Source of the DNA: Bacillota bacterium
GTDB lineage: Bacteria; Bacillota; Clostridia; Saccharofermentanales; Fastidiosipilaceae
Reading direction: 5' to 3'
Assembly (NCBI GenBank): GCA_023420715.1
Contig: JAEZVR010000038.1
Span: 1 to 11,907, forward strand
DNA: 11,907 bases
This document shows, piece after piece, positions 1-7,152 of the stretch (position 1 is its first letter; each line of letters starts with the position of its first letter). A model generated the notes under the pieces. It did no database searches, was not told where the DNA came from, and was given only the letters and a program-made list of their open reading frames with translations. The position numbers were made by a program, and so were the translations under genes.

Positions 1-135
1 CACTTTAACGACCGATACCCGTGACAAATCTTTTTCCCATTTATTATATGTCGTCACACTAATACCAAGATCCTTGGCCGCCTGTGCCTGTGTGACATTT
101 TTTCTTGCCCTGAGCTCTTTTAACGTAAATTGCAT
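1..135 (-). CDS. XRE-family helix-turn-helix protein, N-terminal part only
   Basis: Starting at the ATG read from base 135, an open frame of 45 codons runs off the left edge without a stop. Residues 4-40 have the pattern of an XRE/Cro-type DNA-binding domain: LKELRARKNVTQAQAAKDLG, then ISVTTYNKWEKD, which matches the turn and recognition helix. Only this domain is visible, so the total length, any effector domain and the target are unknown. An AGG stretch lies about 7 bases before the ATG and could serve as a modest ribosome site. The gene is divergent from the XRE gene at 324, and the two share an A+T-rich spacer. Confidence in the HTH call is high; the physiological role is unknown. Confidence 0.75.
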   Translation of the reverse strand, partial: MQFTLKELRARKNVTQAQAAKDLGISVTTYNKWEKDLSRVSVVKV

Positions 136-174
136 CTTTCTACCTATTTCTAGACATGCACATTATTTTTAATC

Positions 175-203
175 AGCATAAATAAAGTTGTAATTTTATT
201 CAA
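175..203 (-). promoter_or_regulatory. putative promoter of the left XRE gene
   Basis: On the minus strand TTGAAT (203-198) and TATGCT (180-175) are separated by 17 bases, each matching four of six consensus positions. Transcription would begin near 168 and give a leader of about 33 bases. The spacer is A+T-rich, so chance matches are likely. Confidence 0.35.
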
Positions 204-282
204 GTTTATTTATACATCCGCAGCCATTTAACGACTATACTTATATTTTATTTTAATAAATTATAAATTTCTTTCAGTTCGA

Positions 283-288
283 TATAAT
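283..288 (+). promoter_or_regulatory. putative -10 element for the XRE gene at 324
   Basis: A perfect TATAAT lies 35 bases before the start codon, predicting a transcript start near 295. The -35 position is weak (ATTATA at 260-265, three of six matches with a 17-base spacer). Both XRE genes would be transcribed outward from this 188-base gap (136-323), so either protein could control both promoters. I saw no clear operator repeat. Confidence 0.45.
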
Positions 289-323
289 GTGTGCCATCTT
301 GATTTCGGTTGTAGGACATCAAC

Positions 324-755
324 ATGTACGCTCACAATCTCTCCGATTTGCGTAAATATCATCATTTAACACATCAAGACGTTGCAGAGTATATAGGAGA
401 TGTAACGGCTGCAACCGTGCGCAACTGGGAAGAAGGCATTGCCGAACCCAAATTGGTCCATTTCCTCAAACTAGCCAAACTCTATCACGTGAATTATAAC
501 GACTTGTATTATGGCGATTTTTCGACGCCTCAAGATCTTTCATATGCCAAACCAGGTCTCGTCCCGAAGCTTGAATTTGCAGAATCAAATTCAATGGACG
601 AAACAATCAACACGACGTATGCGGCGCAAACACAGGTAGATCTCAACCAAACAAGGTTGCTGCTCATTCAAGAAATTTTACAACTAGATACCGCAGATCT
701 CGATCGATTATGGCGTTTTTTACAAGACATCAAAAACCTCAAACAGCCAGATTAA
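324..755 (+). CDS. XRE-family helix-turn-helix transcriptional regulator
   Basis: This 143-residue protein has an N-terminal XRE/Cro-type domain at about residues 5-62: a first helix LSDLRKYHHLTHQDVAEYIG, a recognition part ATVRNWEEGIAEP, and a closing LAKLYHVNYNDLYYG segment typical of the fold. The middle (about 65-105) is polar and probably flexible. The C-terminal part (about 107-140) is predicted helical with regularly spaced Leu and Ile, which may allow self-association. No sensor or peptidase domain is visible. The ATG follows GTAGGAC, a weak ribosome site. The gene converges with the ClC gene, with 36 bases between the stops and no good terminator hairpin. Likely a DNA-binding regulator; its targets are not known. 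Confidence 0.85.
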   Translation: MYAHNLSDLRKYHHLTHQDVAEYIGDVTAATVRNWEEGIAEPKLVHFLKLAKLYHVNYNDLYYGDFSTPQDLSYAKPGLVPKLEFAESNSMDETINTTYAAQTQVDLNQTRLLLIQEILQLDTADLDRLWRFLQDIKNLKQPD

Positions 756-791
756 TCGATCATCCGTCTTCTCTTAAGCGGCGACACGAAT

Positions 792-2393
792 TTAACCGTC
801 CCGCTCTGGATGTTCCCAATCGCAAACAGTCAAATCTTTTAAAGCCGATTGAACCATCGCCAAATCAAATCGCCTAAAGAGACCAACCAGATAATCCCCT
901 GCCCTCAAGCAAACTCGACCAGTTGGGGTAATTTCGCCACTGCCTCGCCGGACAGCAACAATCATAAAATGTTCCGGCCATTGAACATCTGCAATACATT
1001 TGCCATCCACATAAGCATGGTCTTCCACCACAAATTCCATTATCATCCGCGCTTCTGTTGGCGTCATGTCGTGTTCTGGTTCTTCGGGTTCTGTCGTCTG
1101 GAGCAACCCCTCCAAACTTTCGTATATCGGCGGCACTTTAAATAAAGTCGCAACAATGTAGGAAACTAGGGCTACAACACCTAAGGGCAGCATATAAGAA
1201 AATGAACCCGTCATTTCACTCACCAGCAAAATACCCGTCATCGGCGCACGAACAATGGCCGAAAAATGACCTGCCATCGCCATCAAGGAAAGCACCAAAA
1301 CATATTGAGGTTCAATCCACCCCATATGATACAGTGCCAAACCTGAAATATGCCCCACCAATGCACCTAAGACCAACATTGGAAAAAAGATACCGCCTGG
1401 CAGGCCACTGCCAAAACAGAACAGGAGCAAAAAAAGTTTTAGAAAATAAAGACCGATCAACACGAGCAAGGTTCGCCCATTTTGTTGTGCCGGATAGTGA
1501 ATCATCTGTTCACCGCTACCAAAAAGCTCTGGATTGATGATCGAGACAATGGCCACAACAAAAAAAGGGAGAATACCCAACCAGGGCCATTTGAATTGAA
1601 AGCGCGCAAAACATTTTTTAAAAAATATGATCCCTTTAGAAAAGAGAATGCCACTGAAACCCGTTAAAATACCAATACCCAAAACCAAGTAATAGTATTT
1701 AAGTGGCAAATGGGCCACATTTTCAAAATGCAGCACAGGCTTAGCACCTAATAAAAGGCCAGATGTAATCACAGCAGAAAAAGCGGCCATCATGGCACAA
1801 ATCAGGGCACGGGGTGAAAAATTACGGTGCATCTCCTCCAAGGCAAATACGGCGCCTGATATGGGGGCGTTAAAAGCAGCAGCCAAACCAGCACTCGCAC
1901 CGCCGGTGATTAAATAACGGCGCTCCGTAAAAGGACGCTTAAAAACATCGGCAAAACCTTGTCCAACTGCCGCACCAATTTGCACAGATGGTCCCTCTCG
2001 ACCAAGTGTTAATCCCCCACCCAAGGTTAAGAGGCCACCGATAAATTTGAGCGGTAGAATGCGCTGCCACCGTGGCTTCAATCGTCCCGCCAATTGTGCA
2101 GATACTTGGGGAATACCAGAACCTGAAATAAACGGTGCGAGCCGATAACAAAAGGCAGCGCCCAAGCCCAAAAACAGCATCACAATGACAAATGCGATTA
2201 CCGGGATAACCGCCCCCACTAAATAGGCGGCATGGATTTGCATGAGCCATTGCCTTAATCCATGGGAAACCCATTCAATCCCCTGTCGGTAGGCCGTAAT
2301 CACAAAACCGACCAAAATACCAATCAGACAACCTTGGATTAATAAATTCAGCCTGAGTTTTGCCCGACTGCCGATTTCACGAACTGTATACAT
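792..2393 (-). CDS. ClC-family chloride/proton antiporter with C-terminal TrkA-C-like domain
   Basis: This integral membrane protein of 533 residues would move chloride against protons across the cytoplasmic membrane. The ClC signature motifs are all present: GSGIPQ at 91-96 (central-ion Ser92), GREGPSVQ at 131-138 (external gating Glu133), LEEM at 185-188 (Glu187 lines up with the internal proton glutamate of E. coli ClcA), GSGLPGGIF at 328-336, and PPIY with Tyr424 at the inner gate. Keeping both glutamates points to an exchanger rather than a plain channel, and the GREGP form argues against the fluoride-specific branch. Residues about 440-525 look like a TrkA-C/RCK_C ligand-binding domain, ending in a typical RAGDYLVGLF strand-turn. 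Start: ATG at 2393 with AAGGTGG about 9 bases upstream. It is divergent from rpiA and convergent with the XRE gene, so probably transcribed alone. I could not identify its promoter. Confidence 0.93.
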   Translation of the reverse strand: MYTVREIGSRAKLRLNLLIQGCLIGILVGFVITAYRQGIEWVSHGLRQWLMQIHAAYLVGAVIPVIAFVIVMLFLGLGAAFCYRLAPFISGSGIPQVSAQLAGRLKPRWQRILPLKFIGGLLTLGGGLTLGREGPSVQIGAAVGQGFADVFKRPFTERRYLITGGASAGLAAAFNAPISGAVFALEEMHRNFSPRALICAMMAAFSAVITSGLLLGAKPVLHFENVAHLPLKYYYLVLGIGILTGFSGILFSKGIIFFKKCFARFQFKWPWLGILPFFVVAIVSIINPELFGSGEQMIHYPAQQNGRTLLVLIGLYFLKLFLLLFCFGSGLPGGIFFPMLVLGALVGHISGLALYHMGWIEPQYVLVLSLMAMAGHFSAIVRAPMTGILLVSEMTGSFSYMLPLGVVALVSYIVATLFKVPPIYESLEGLLQTTEPEEPEHDMTPTEARMIMEFVVEDHAYVDGKCIADVQWPEHFMIVAVRRGSGEITPTGRVCLRAGDYLVGLFRRFDLAMVQSALKDLTVCDWEHPERDG

Positions 2394-2488
2394 ATCCTTT
2401 TGCCACCTTTTCCTGCATGATGCCTGTTTTCTTCTTTGTCACGCAAACGTCAATCTGCCTAAAAATATATACGTTACGATATGATACT

Positions 2489-2497
2489 TGGTATAAT
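2489..2497 (+). promoter_or_regulatory. extended -10 promoter for rpiA
   Basis: TGGTATAAT at 2489-2497 joins an extended TGn element to a perfect -10, which explains the lack of a good -35. The transcript would start near 2504 and give a leader of about 43 bases. The element lies in a near-palindrome (TTGGTATA facing TATACCCAA, one extra base) in the 153-base gap shared with the divergent ClC gene, so an operator is possible but unproven. Confidence 0.6.
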
Positions 2498-2546
2498 ATA
2501 CCCAATTTAAGCCCAACAGGCTAATTTGATTTGGGGAGAAGATCCA

Positions 2547-3257
2547 ATGACACTCACAGGTAAAGCACTCGAAAAGCGCAATGCTGGCTATAAGGCTGGC
2601 GATTTCATCGAAAACGGCATGATTCTCGGTCTAGGCACAGGATCCACCGCTTATTACGCCATATTACGAGCTGGTGAATTAGTTAAAGAAGGTTATCAAT
2701 TAAAAGCTGTTGCCACCTCCAAGCAAACCGCAGAAATCGCCATCGCTCAAGGGATCGAAATCGTGGATATTAATAGCGTAGATCACATCGATCTCGCCAT
2801 TGATGGTGTCGATGAAATCGATAAAAAATTCAATGCCATTAAAGGTGGTGGGGGCGCCTTGTTCAGAGAAAAAATCGTCGCTAAATTGGCTCAGGAAGTC
2901 ATCTGGATTATGGATTCCGGCAAGCCCGTAGATGCAATTGGCCGCTTTCCGCTCCCTGTCGAAATTTTGCAATATGGCTCCGAGCATACCTTGCGCAAGC
3001 TTTCGAGCTTGGGTTTAAAACCCGTTTTACGGGAATCAGATGGCAATCCGTTTGTGACAGATAATGGCAATTACATCGCCGATTTGCACTTAAGTCCACC
3101 GATGGATATCGTAACCGTTAAAGAAAAATTGAGCGATGTCGTCGGTGTATTGGAAACAGGACTTTTCTTAAACATGTGTTCTCGCATGATCATTGGATCA
3201 GAAGAAGACGCGATTGTCATTGAAAATGCCGGTTATTGCAAACCAATCAAAAAATAA
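2547..3257 (+). CDS. rpiA: ribose-5-phosphate isomerase A
   Basis: RpiA interconverts ribose 5-phosphate and ribulose 5-phosphate in the cytoplasm, in the non-oxidative pentose phosphate pathway. The 236-residue protein has the full family length. Motifs numbered from the chosen start: phosphate-binding GLGTGSTA at 28-35, DLAIDGVDEID at 82-92 with acidic residues 86 and 89, and KGGGGALFREK at 99-109, where Lys99 and Glu108 match the catalytic Lys and Glu of E. coli RpiA. The frame stays open upstream to a TTG at 2526, which would add seven residues, but ATG 2547 has GGGGAG at 2533-2538 with eight bases of spacing. That same GGGGAG would be inside the gene if TTG were used, so 2547 is preferred. 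An extended -10 promoter precedes it and a hairpin follows. The peptidase and MFS genes lie downstream in the same direction. Confidence 0.96.
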   Translation: MTLTGKALEKRNAGYKAGDFIENGMILGLGTGSTAYYAILRAGELVKEGYQLKAVATSKQTAEIAIAQGIEIVDINSVDHIDLAIDGVDEIDKKFNAIKGGGGALFREKIVAKLAQEVIWIMDSGKPVDAIGRFPLPVEILQYGSEHTLRKLSSLGLKPVLRESDGNPFVTDNGNYIADLHLSPPMDIVTVKEKLSDVVGVLETGLFLNMCSRMIIGSEEDAIVIENAGYCKPIKK

Positions 3258-3278
3258 TTCATTCATCGCATGCTAGTT

Positions 3279-3306
3279 AAAAGGATCATCCAAGCGATGA
3301 TCCTTT
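3279..3306 (+). terminator. hairpin after rpiA, possible leaky terminator
   Basis: AAAGGATCATC (3280-3290) and GATGATCCTTT (3296-3306) form a perfect 11-bp stem with a five-base loop, 22 bases after the rpiA stop. The following bases, CCTATTTG, are a poor U-tract, so termination is probably partial. No clear promoter was seen between this hairpin and the peptidase gene at 3328, which fits read-through. It could equally stabilise the 3' end of the rpiA message. Confidence 0.5.
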
Positions 3307-3327
3307 CCTATTTGATGGAGGTTCCAA

Positions 3328-4035
3328 ATGTATTATCCCTTTGGATTTTCCCCTTACTTTGATCGCACCTACCTGCTTGTCCTCATTGGTATTGTGCTCA
3401 CAAGTTCGGCCTCTCTTTACATCCGAATGACCTATCAAAAGTATAATCGCATTTACAATCGTCGCCGCCTCACCGGCGAAGATGCTGCACGATCGGTGAT
3501 GCAATCTGGGGGGATTCATCTACCCATTCACCCCGTTGCAGGGGAATTAACCGATCATTACGATCCCAAACAAAAAGCCGTCTTTTTATCTGGTGGAGCT
3601 GGCCAAAATACCTCCATCGCCGCCGTCAGTATTGCAGCGCATGAATGCGGACACGCCTTGCAAGATGCCCAGCGGTATTTTCCGCTGGTCCTGCGCCATC
3701 GCTTGGTTCCCATCTGCAATCTTTGCAGCACCATCGCCTGGCCCGTCATTTTGCTCGGTATTATTTTGAGCATGAATCCCCTGCTCATTCATTTAGGGAT
3801 TTATTTATTTGCCGGTGCGCTTCTCTTTCAAGTTGTGACCTTACCCGTTGAATTCGATGCATCCATACGTGCCATTCGCGTCCTGCGTGACCGGCAATTA
3901 TTGGACGAAGACGAATTGCGCGGTGCAAAATCTGTTTTACGGGCAGCCGCCCTAACCTATGTTGCTGGTACTGCGGCAACCGCACTACAACTCTTGCGTT
4001 TGGTTTTATTATTTGGCAATCGCAATCGCGACTAA
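3328..4035 (+). CDS. YugP-like membrane-bound neutral zinc metallopeptidase
   Basis: The 235-residue membrane protein matches the zinc peptidase family of B. subtilis YugP (Zn_peptidase_2). The zinc and catalytic motif HECGH sits at 105-109 inside SIAAHECGHALQDA. LPVEFDAS at 172-179 supplies Glu175, the likely third zinc ligand. Hydrophobic segments at about 14-32, 134-150, 155-172 and 207-230 give one N-terminal and two or three C-terminal membrane spans around the catalytic region. Physiological substrates of the family are not established to my knowledge. Start: ATG with GGAGG six bases upstream. The downstream MFS gene begins 11 bases after the stop, and its ribosome site overlaps this stop codon, so the two are probably co-translated. 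Length and motifs look intact. Confidence 0.9.
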   Translation: MYYPFGFSPYFDRTYLLVLIGIVLTSSASLYIRMTYQKYNRIYNRRRLTGEDAARSVMQSGGIHLPIHPVAGELTDHYDPKQKAVFLSGGAGQNTSIAAVSIAAHECGHALQDAQRYFPLVLRHRLVPICNLCSTIAWPVILLGIILSMNPLLIHLGIYLFAGALLFQVVTLPVEFDASIRAIRVLRDRQLLDEDELRGAKSVLRAAALTYVAGTAATALQLLRLVLLFGNRNRD

Positions 4036-4046
4036 GGTGACAAAAT

Positions 4047-5267
4047 ATGATACATGCGTCATCTGGTCATCAAAAAAGGGTCACTTTCGCCTTTTTAATG
4101 GTTTTATTTTTCTGGTTCTCGATGTATGTCTACGTGCCGTACACCGCAACTTTCTTAAAATCTCAACAAGTGAGTCAAGCATGGCTTGGCCTAGTTATGG
4201 GAGCATACGGACTTGGGCAAATGATCCTAAGGCCCCCACTCGGAATCTTATCGGATCGAAAAGGCAAACCCCAACGGTTCATTCTAATGGGCGTGATTAC
4301 CCCAGCTTTTGCCAGTTTGCTTCGCCTCATATTTCCCAATGCACACGGTTTTTTAGCAGGGAATATTTTTTCTGGCATCGGTGCCGCCATGTGGATCTGT
4401 TTTATGATTTATTTTGCACATCTCTTTGACGAGCATGCCATGCAACAGGCGACCGCCATCGTGATGTCTGCCAATATGGCTGGCCAATTACTTGGCTTTA
4501 TTTGCAGTGCCCTTTTTTATCCCACCCTAGGTATGCGTGCCTTGTGCCTCTTAAGTATTTTAGGGGCACTCGCGGCAACCGCCTGCTTTATGCAATTAAA
4601 CCGCAACCTGCGCACACAACCGCCAAAGCAAACCACAAAGCCTCAACAGGATCATGATTTGCCTTCTCTCCGCCAAGCACTTGAACTATTCAAAAACAAA
4701 CGTCTCTTGTTTTTTTCGCTTTTTGGATTTATGCAAACTGGGGTTGGCTTGGCAACTGTCAGTAATTTCGACACCCAAAAAATCATCTTATTTGGCGGTA
4801 AACCCACACTGGTTGGTTTACTCACCATCGTCTTCATCCTGGTTCAATTGCTGTTTTCCAGTTTGTCTGCCACACGATGGTTTAGTCAAAAACGCGCTGT
4901 TTTTTGGTTGCCCATTTGCTTTGTCAGTCTAAGTGCCTATTGTTTTTTGTCGCCACAGACCAAACAGATTTGGCAATTATTTGCCCTGCAAATCTTATCT
5001 GGTTTTTTTGCTGGTGTTGTAACCTCATTTGCAGTGACAGAGGCTACAAAAGGCATTCCCAAAAAGCTACACACAACCGCGATGGGTATTTACCAATGTT
5101 TTGTTGCCATTGGCATCACCCTGCTCCCCATGCTGACTGGCTATTTGGCCGATCGCTATCACACCTTTAATCTAGCCTATTTCGTTTTAGGATATATGAG
5201 TTTAATCTGCCTCGTACTCGCATTGTGGGGTACTCGCACCCAAAAACTTTGTCCGACAAAAGCCTGA
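4047..5267 (+). CDS. MFS transporter
   Basis: The 406-residue protein has about twelve hydrophobic spans in two halves of six, separated by a polar loop around 188-210 (rich in Gln, Lys and Pro), as in major facilitator superfamily secondary carriers. The loop between spans 2 and 3 carries motif A as GILSDRKGK at 66-74. Substrate cannot be deduced; the general look is of a drug or small-molecule exporter. The ribosome site AAGGTGA includes the last two bases of the TAA stop of the peptidase gene, indicating coupling. A strong two-way terminator follows 26 bases after the stop. No sign of truncation. Confidence 0.88.
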   Translation: MIHASSGHQKRVTFAFLMVLFFWFSMYVYVPYTATFLKSQQVSQAWLGLVMGAYGLGQMILRPPLGILSDRKGKPQRFILMGVITPAFASLLRLIFPNAHGFLAGNIFSGIGAAMWICFMIYFAHLFDEHAMQQATAIVMSANMAGQLLGFICSALFYPTLGMRALCLLSILGALAATACFMQLNRNLRTQPPKQTTKPQQDHDLPSLRQALELFKNKRLLFFSLFGFMQTGVGLATVSNFDTQKIILFGGKPTLVGLLTIVFILVQLLFSSLSATRWFSQKRAVFWLPICFVSLSAYCFLSPQTKQIWQLFALQILSGFFAGVVTSFAVTEATKGIPKKLHTTAMGIYQCFVAIGITLLPMLTGYLADRYHTFNLAYFVLGYMSLICLVLALWGTRTQKLCPTKA

Positions 5268-5293
5268 ATTAGAAACGTCGATAGATCACAATC

Positions 5294-5321
5294 AAAAAGC
5301 ACGGTAATCACCGTGCTTTTT
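5294..5321. terminator. two-way intrinsic terminator between convergent genes
   Basis: AAAAAGCACGGT (5294-5305) and ACCGTGCTTTTT (5310-5321) form a perfect 12-bp stem with a four-base loop. Each strand has a G+C-rich core followed by five U residues, so it can stop transcription from both sides. It serves the MFS transcript (plus) and the ilvE/phosphoglycerol-transferase transcript (minus). Its right arm and part of its loop cover the last codons and the TGA stop (5310-5308) of the minus-strand gene. Confidence 0.9.
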
Positions 5322-7152
5322 GACCTAATTCAGATTCCGGTCGCTTATAGCGGCTATAGAAATCCGAGGGTCTTGAAATTTCATCATCCACGGTTTTCCG
5401 CCCATATTGTTCGATCAACGTGGGTTGATCAGAATATAAATTTGTCCCAAGCGCCACACGATCACCATCAATCTGAACACCCATGGCAGCAAGCGTTGTC
5501 GCAAAAATATCAAACGGTGCAAATTGGCGATTCACCATGCGCGCTTCTGCCGGTTTATCGATGCCGCCATTTAAAAAGAGATTAAAGATGGTACGCTCAT
5601 AATCAGCCGACCAGTCTCGAAAGAAATTGCGATCCATCGACAAATGATCCCCTGTGATCACAACAGTCGTGTTCTCATAAAAAGGCTGTTGTTGAAGCCA
5701 ATGGACAAACTTAACGACTTCCTTTTGAGAATAAAAAATAACATTGGCATATTGTTCTTTAAACGGTTTTTCTGTCATTTTTGGCGACACATAACCATCG
5801 GGGAAATGTGTATCCGCATTTTCCAAAATAAAGTAGAAAGGTTTTCCGGTTGAGGCCAATTGTTGGATTTCAGATTTGGCAAATTCGTAGATTTTGTCGT
5901 CTTCATATCCCCACCAAACCTTATAGTCTGATGGAATAAATCCATGCGTACGAGCATAAGTCCAGTCAAACACCTTGAACTGACCGTGCTCACGATAATA
6001 ATCACCCAAGCCACCCCAGGCCGCATTTGCGCCAAGCATGATTTCAGTTTCATAACCTTGTTCTCTCAACAAATCGCCCATGGTCGCAAAATGCGGATAT
6101 TGCATGGCTTGTCCACTGCCATTATGGGTGACGGTCTTCATCGGCACACCAGACCCCATATTGATCATGCCAGCAATCGAATGCGAGGCGCCATAGGTTT
6201 GAGTTGGTCCACCAAAGCGATGTTCCGTATGCGAAAAATGCACCCCTTGACGACTTAACTCAGCCAAATCCGGCATCAAATTCCGCTCGTCATATCCTCC
6301 TAAATCTTTGCTAAAATACGAATTTTCAACCGACTCCATGTAGATATGGATGAGATTGCGCTTTTGTTTTGGGAACGTGAGCACCTCGTTTGGTTCAACA
6401 TAATTTTCCTGAATAAAGGTTGACGGATTAAAACGACTTTGAATGAGCGGATAAATGGGCAATTGTTGAAACGCATAAAAAATAGTATAGGCGACCAATA
6501 CCACACCAGCAGCCAAAGCTACCACTCGACTGGTCTTCCCTTTAGATGGTGTAACAGCTTCCAAAGCATCTTTTTGGATTGCTGGACGCAGTCGATAAGG
6601 ACGGCGAATTAAACCCAGCTGAATACCAACGACAATCATGGCAATTACGGGCAACACCATAAAATTAAAAATCTGTGCATTAACATCCGCTGTTGCATCC
6701 CCTTGCCCATCCGTCAGCAAAAATAGAAATTGATCTGCCGACAACGTGCCAAAATATTCATGAAACCAACGGCTAATAAAGAATGCAGCCCCAGCCAAGC
6801 CCAACAAACCGCCGCCAAGGACACTCCAGCCGAGCGAACGCCAAATCGGTAATACTGTTTGAGATTGACGCACAAACAAGCGACCCAGAACCTTTAACAG
6901 CAACCAAAGGCACAAACCGATCATCAAGCCACCCGCAAGCAGTGCCAGCTGTCCTTTTAACGGCAACGCCCAGCGAAATACATATTTTCGAAAGCCAAAA
7001 ATGAGCACCAAACAGGCCGCGATATTCGCATTTACACCCAAAGCCAAGCCACGTAAAATCCGTTCTGTTTTGCCGAATTCGGACTTGCGATTCATCCAAT
7101 AAGAAAATAAGGTCAGTACAACGGTCGTCAGAATAAGGATTGCGTATGTCAT
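5308..7152 (-). CDS. LtaS/MdoB-type phosphoglycerol transferase (sulfatase fold)
   Basis: This 614-residue membrane enzyme likely transfers glycerol phosphate from phosphatidylglycerol onto an envelope polymer or glycan outside the membrane. The N-terminal part has about six spans (near 2-19, 37-56, 68-88, 108-127, 162-183 and 207-228), followed by an extracellular sulfatase-fold domain. NLIHIYMES at 266-274 gives the metal-ligand Glu273. GGPTQTYGASHSIAGM at 314-329 should hold the catalytic Thr (317 or 319). DTHFPDG at 447-453 and TGDH at 500-503 supply further metal ligands. SHTE, SIAGM and THFPDG resemble E. coli MdoB/OpgB as much as LtaS, so the acceptor is open. The sulfatase C/S-x-P-x-R motif is absent. 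Start: ATG ATG overlaps the ilvE stop; ATG 7152 (TGATG, GTGGAG five bases upstream) is preferred to ATG 7155. The frame stays open to an ATG at 7182 with a poor ribosome site. Confidence 0.88.
   Translation of the reverse strand: MTYAILILTTVVLTLFSYWMNRKSEFGKTERILRGLALGVNANIAACLVLIFGFRKYVFRWALPLKGQLALLAGGLMIGLCLWLLLKVLGRLFVRQSQTVLPIWRSLGWSVLGGGLLGLAGAAFFISRWFHEYFGTLSADQFLFLLTDGQGDATADVNAQIFNFMVLPVIAMIVVGIQLGLIRRPYRLRPAIQKDALEAVTPSKGKTSRVVALAAGVVLVAYTIFYAFQQLPIYPLIQSRFNPSTFIQENYVEPNEVLTFPKQKRNLIHIYMESVENSYFSKDLGGYDERNLMPDLAELSRQGVHFSHTEHRFGGPTQTYGASHSIAGMINMGSGVPMKTVTHNGSGQAMQYPHFATMGDLLREQGYETEIMLGANAAWGGLGDYYREHGQFKVFDWTYARTHGFIPSDYKVWWGYEDDKIYEFAKSEIQQLASTGKPFYFILENADTHFPDGYVSPKMTEKPFKEQYANVIFYSQKEVVKFVHWLQQQPFYENTTVVITGDHLSMDRNFFRDWSADYERTIFNLFLNGGIDKPAEARMVNRQFAPFDIFATTLAAMGVQIDGDRVALGTNLYSDQPTLIEQYGRKTVDDEISRPSDFYSRYKRPESELGQKAR

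Noticed and set aside
702..761. Inverted repeat GATCGATTA (702-710) / TAATCGATC (753-761) around the end of the XRE gene, as a terminator or site-specific recombination site.
   Set aside because: The arms are 42 bases apart, A+T-rich and have no U-tract; a nine-base match at this spacing is plausible by chance.
849..1667. Plus-strand open frames opposite the ClC gene (849-1145, 1202-1537, 1482-1667).
   Set aside because: They are antisense shadows of a fully motif-supported gene, with no family resemblance and no convincing ribosome site.
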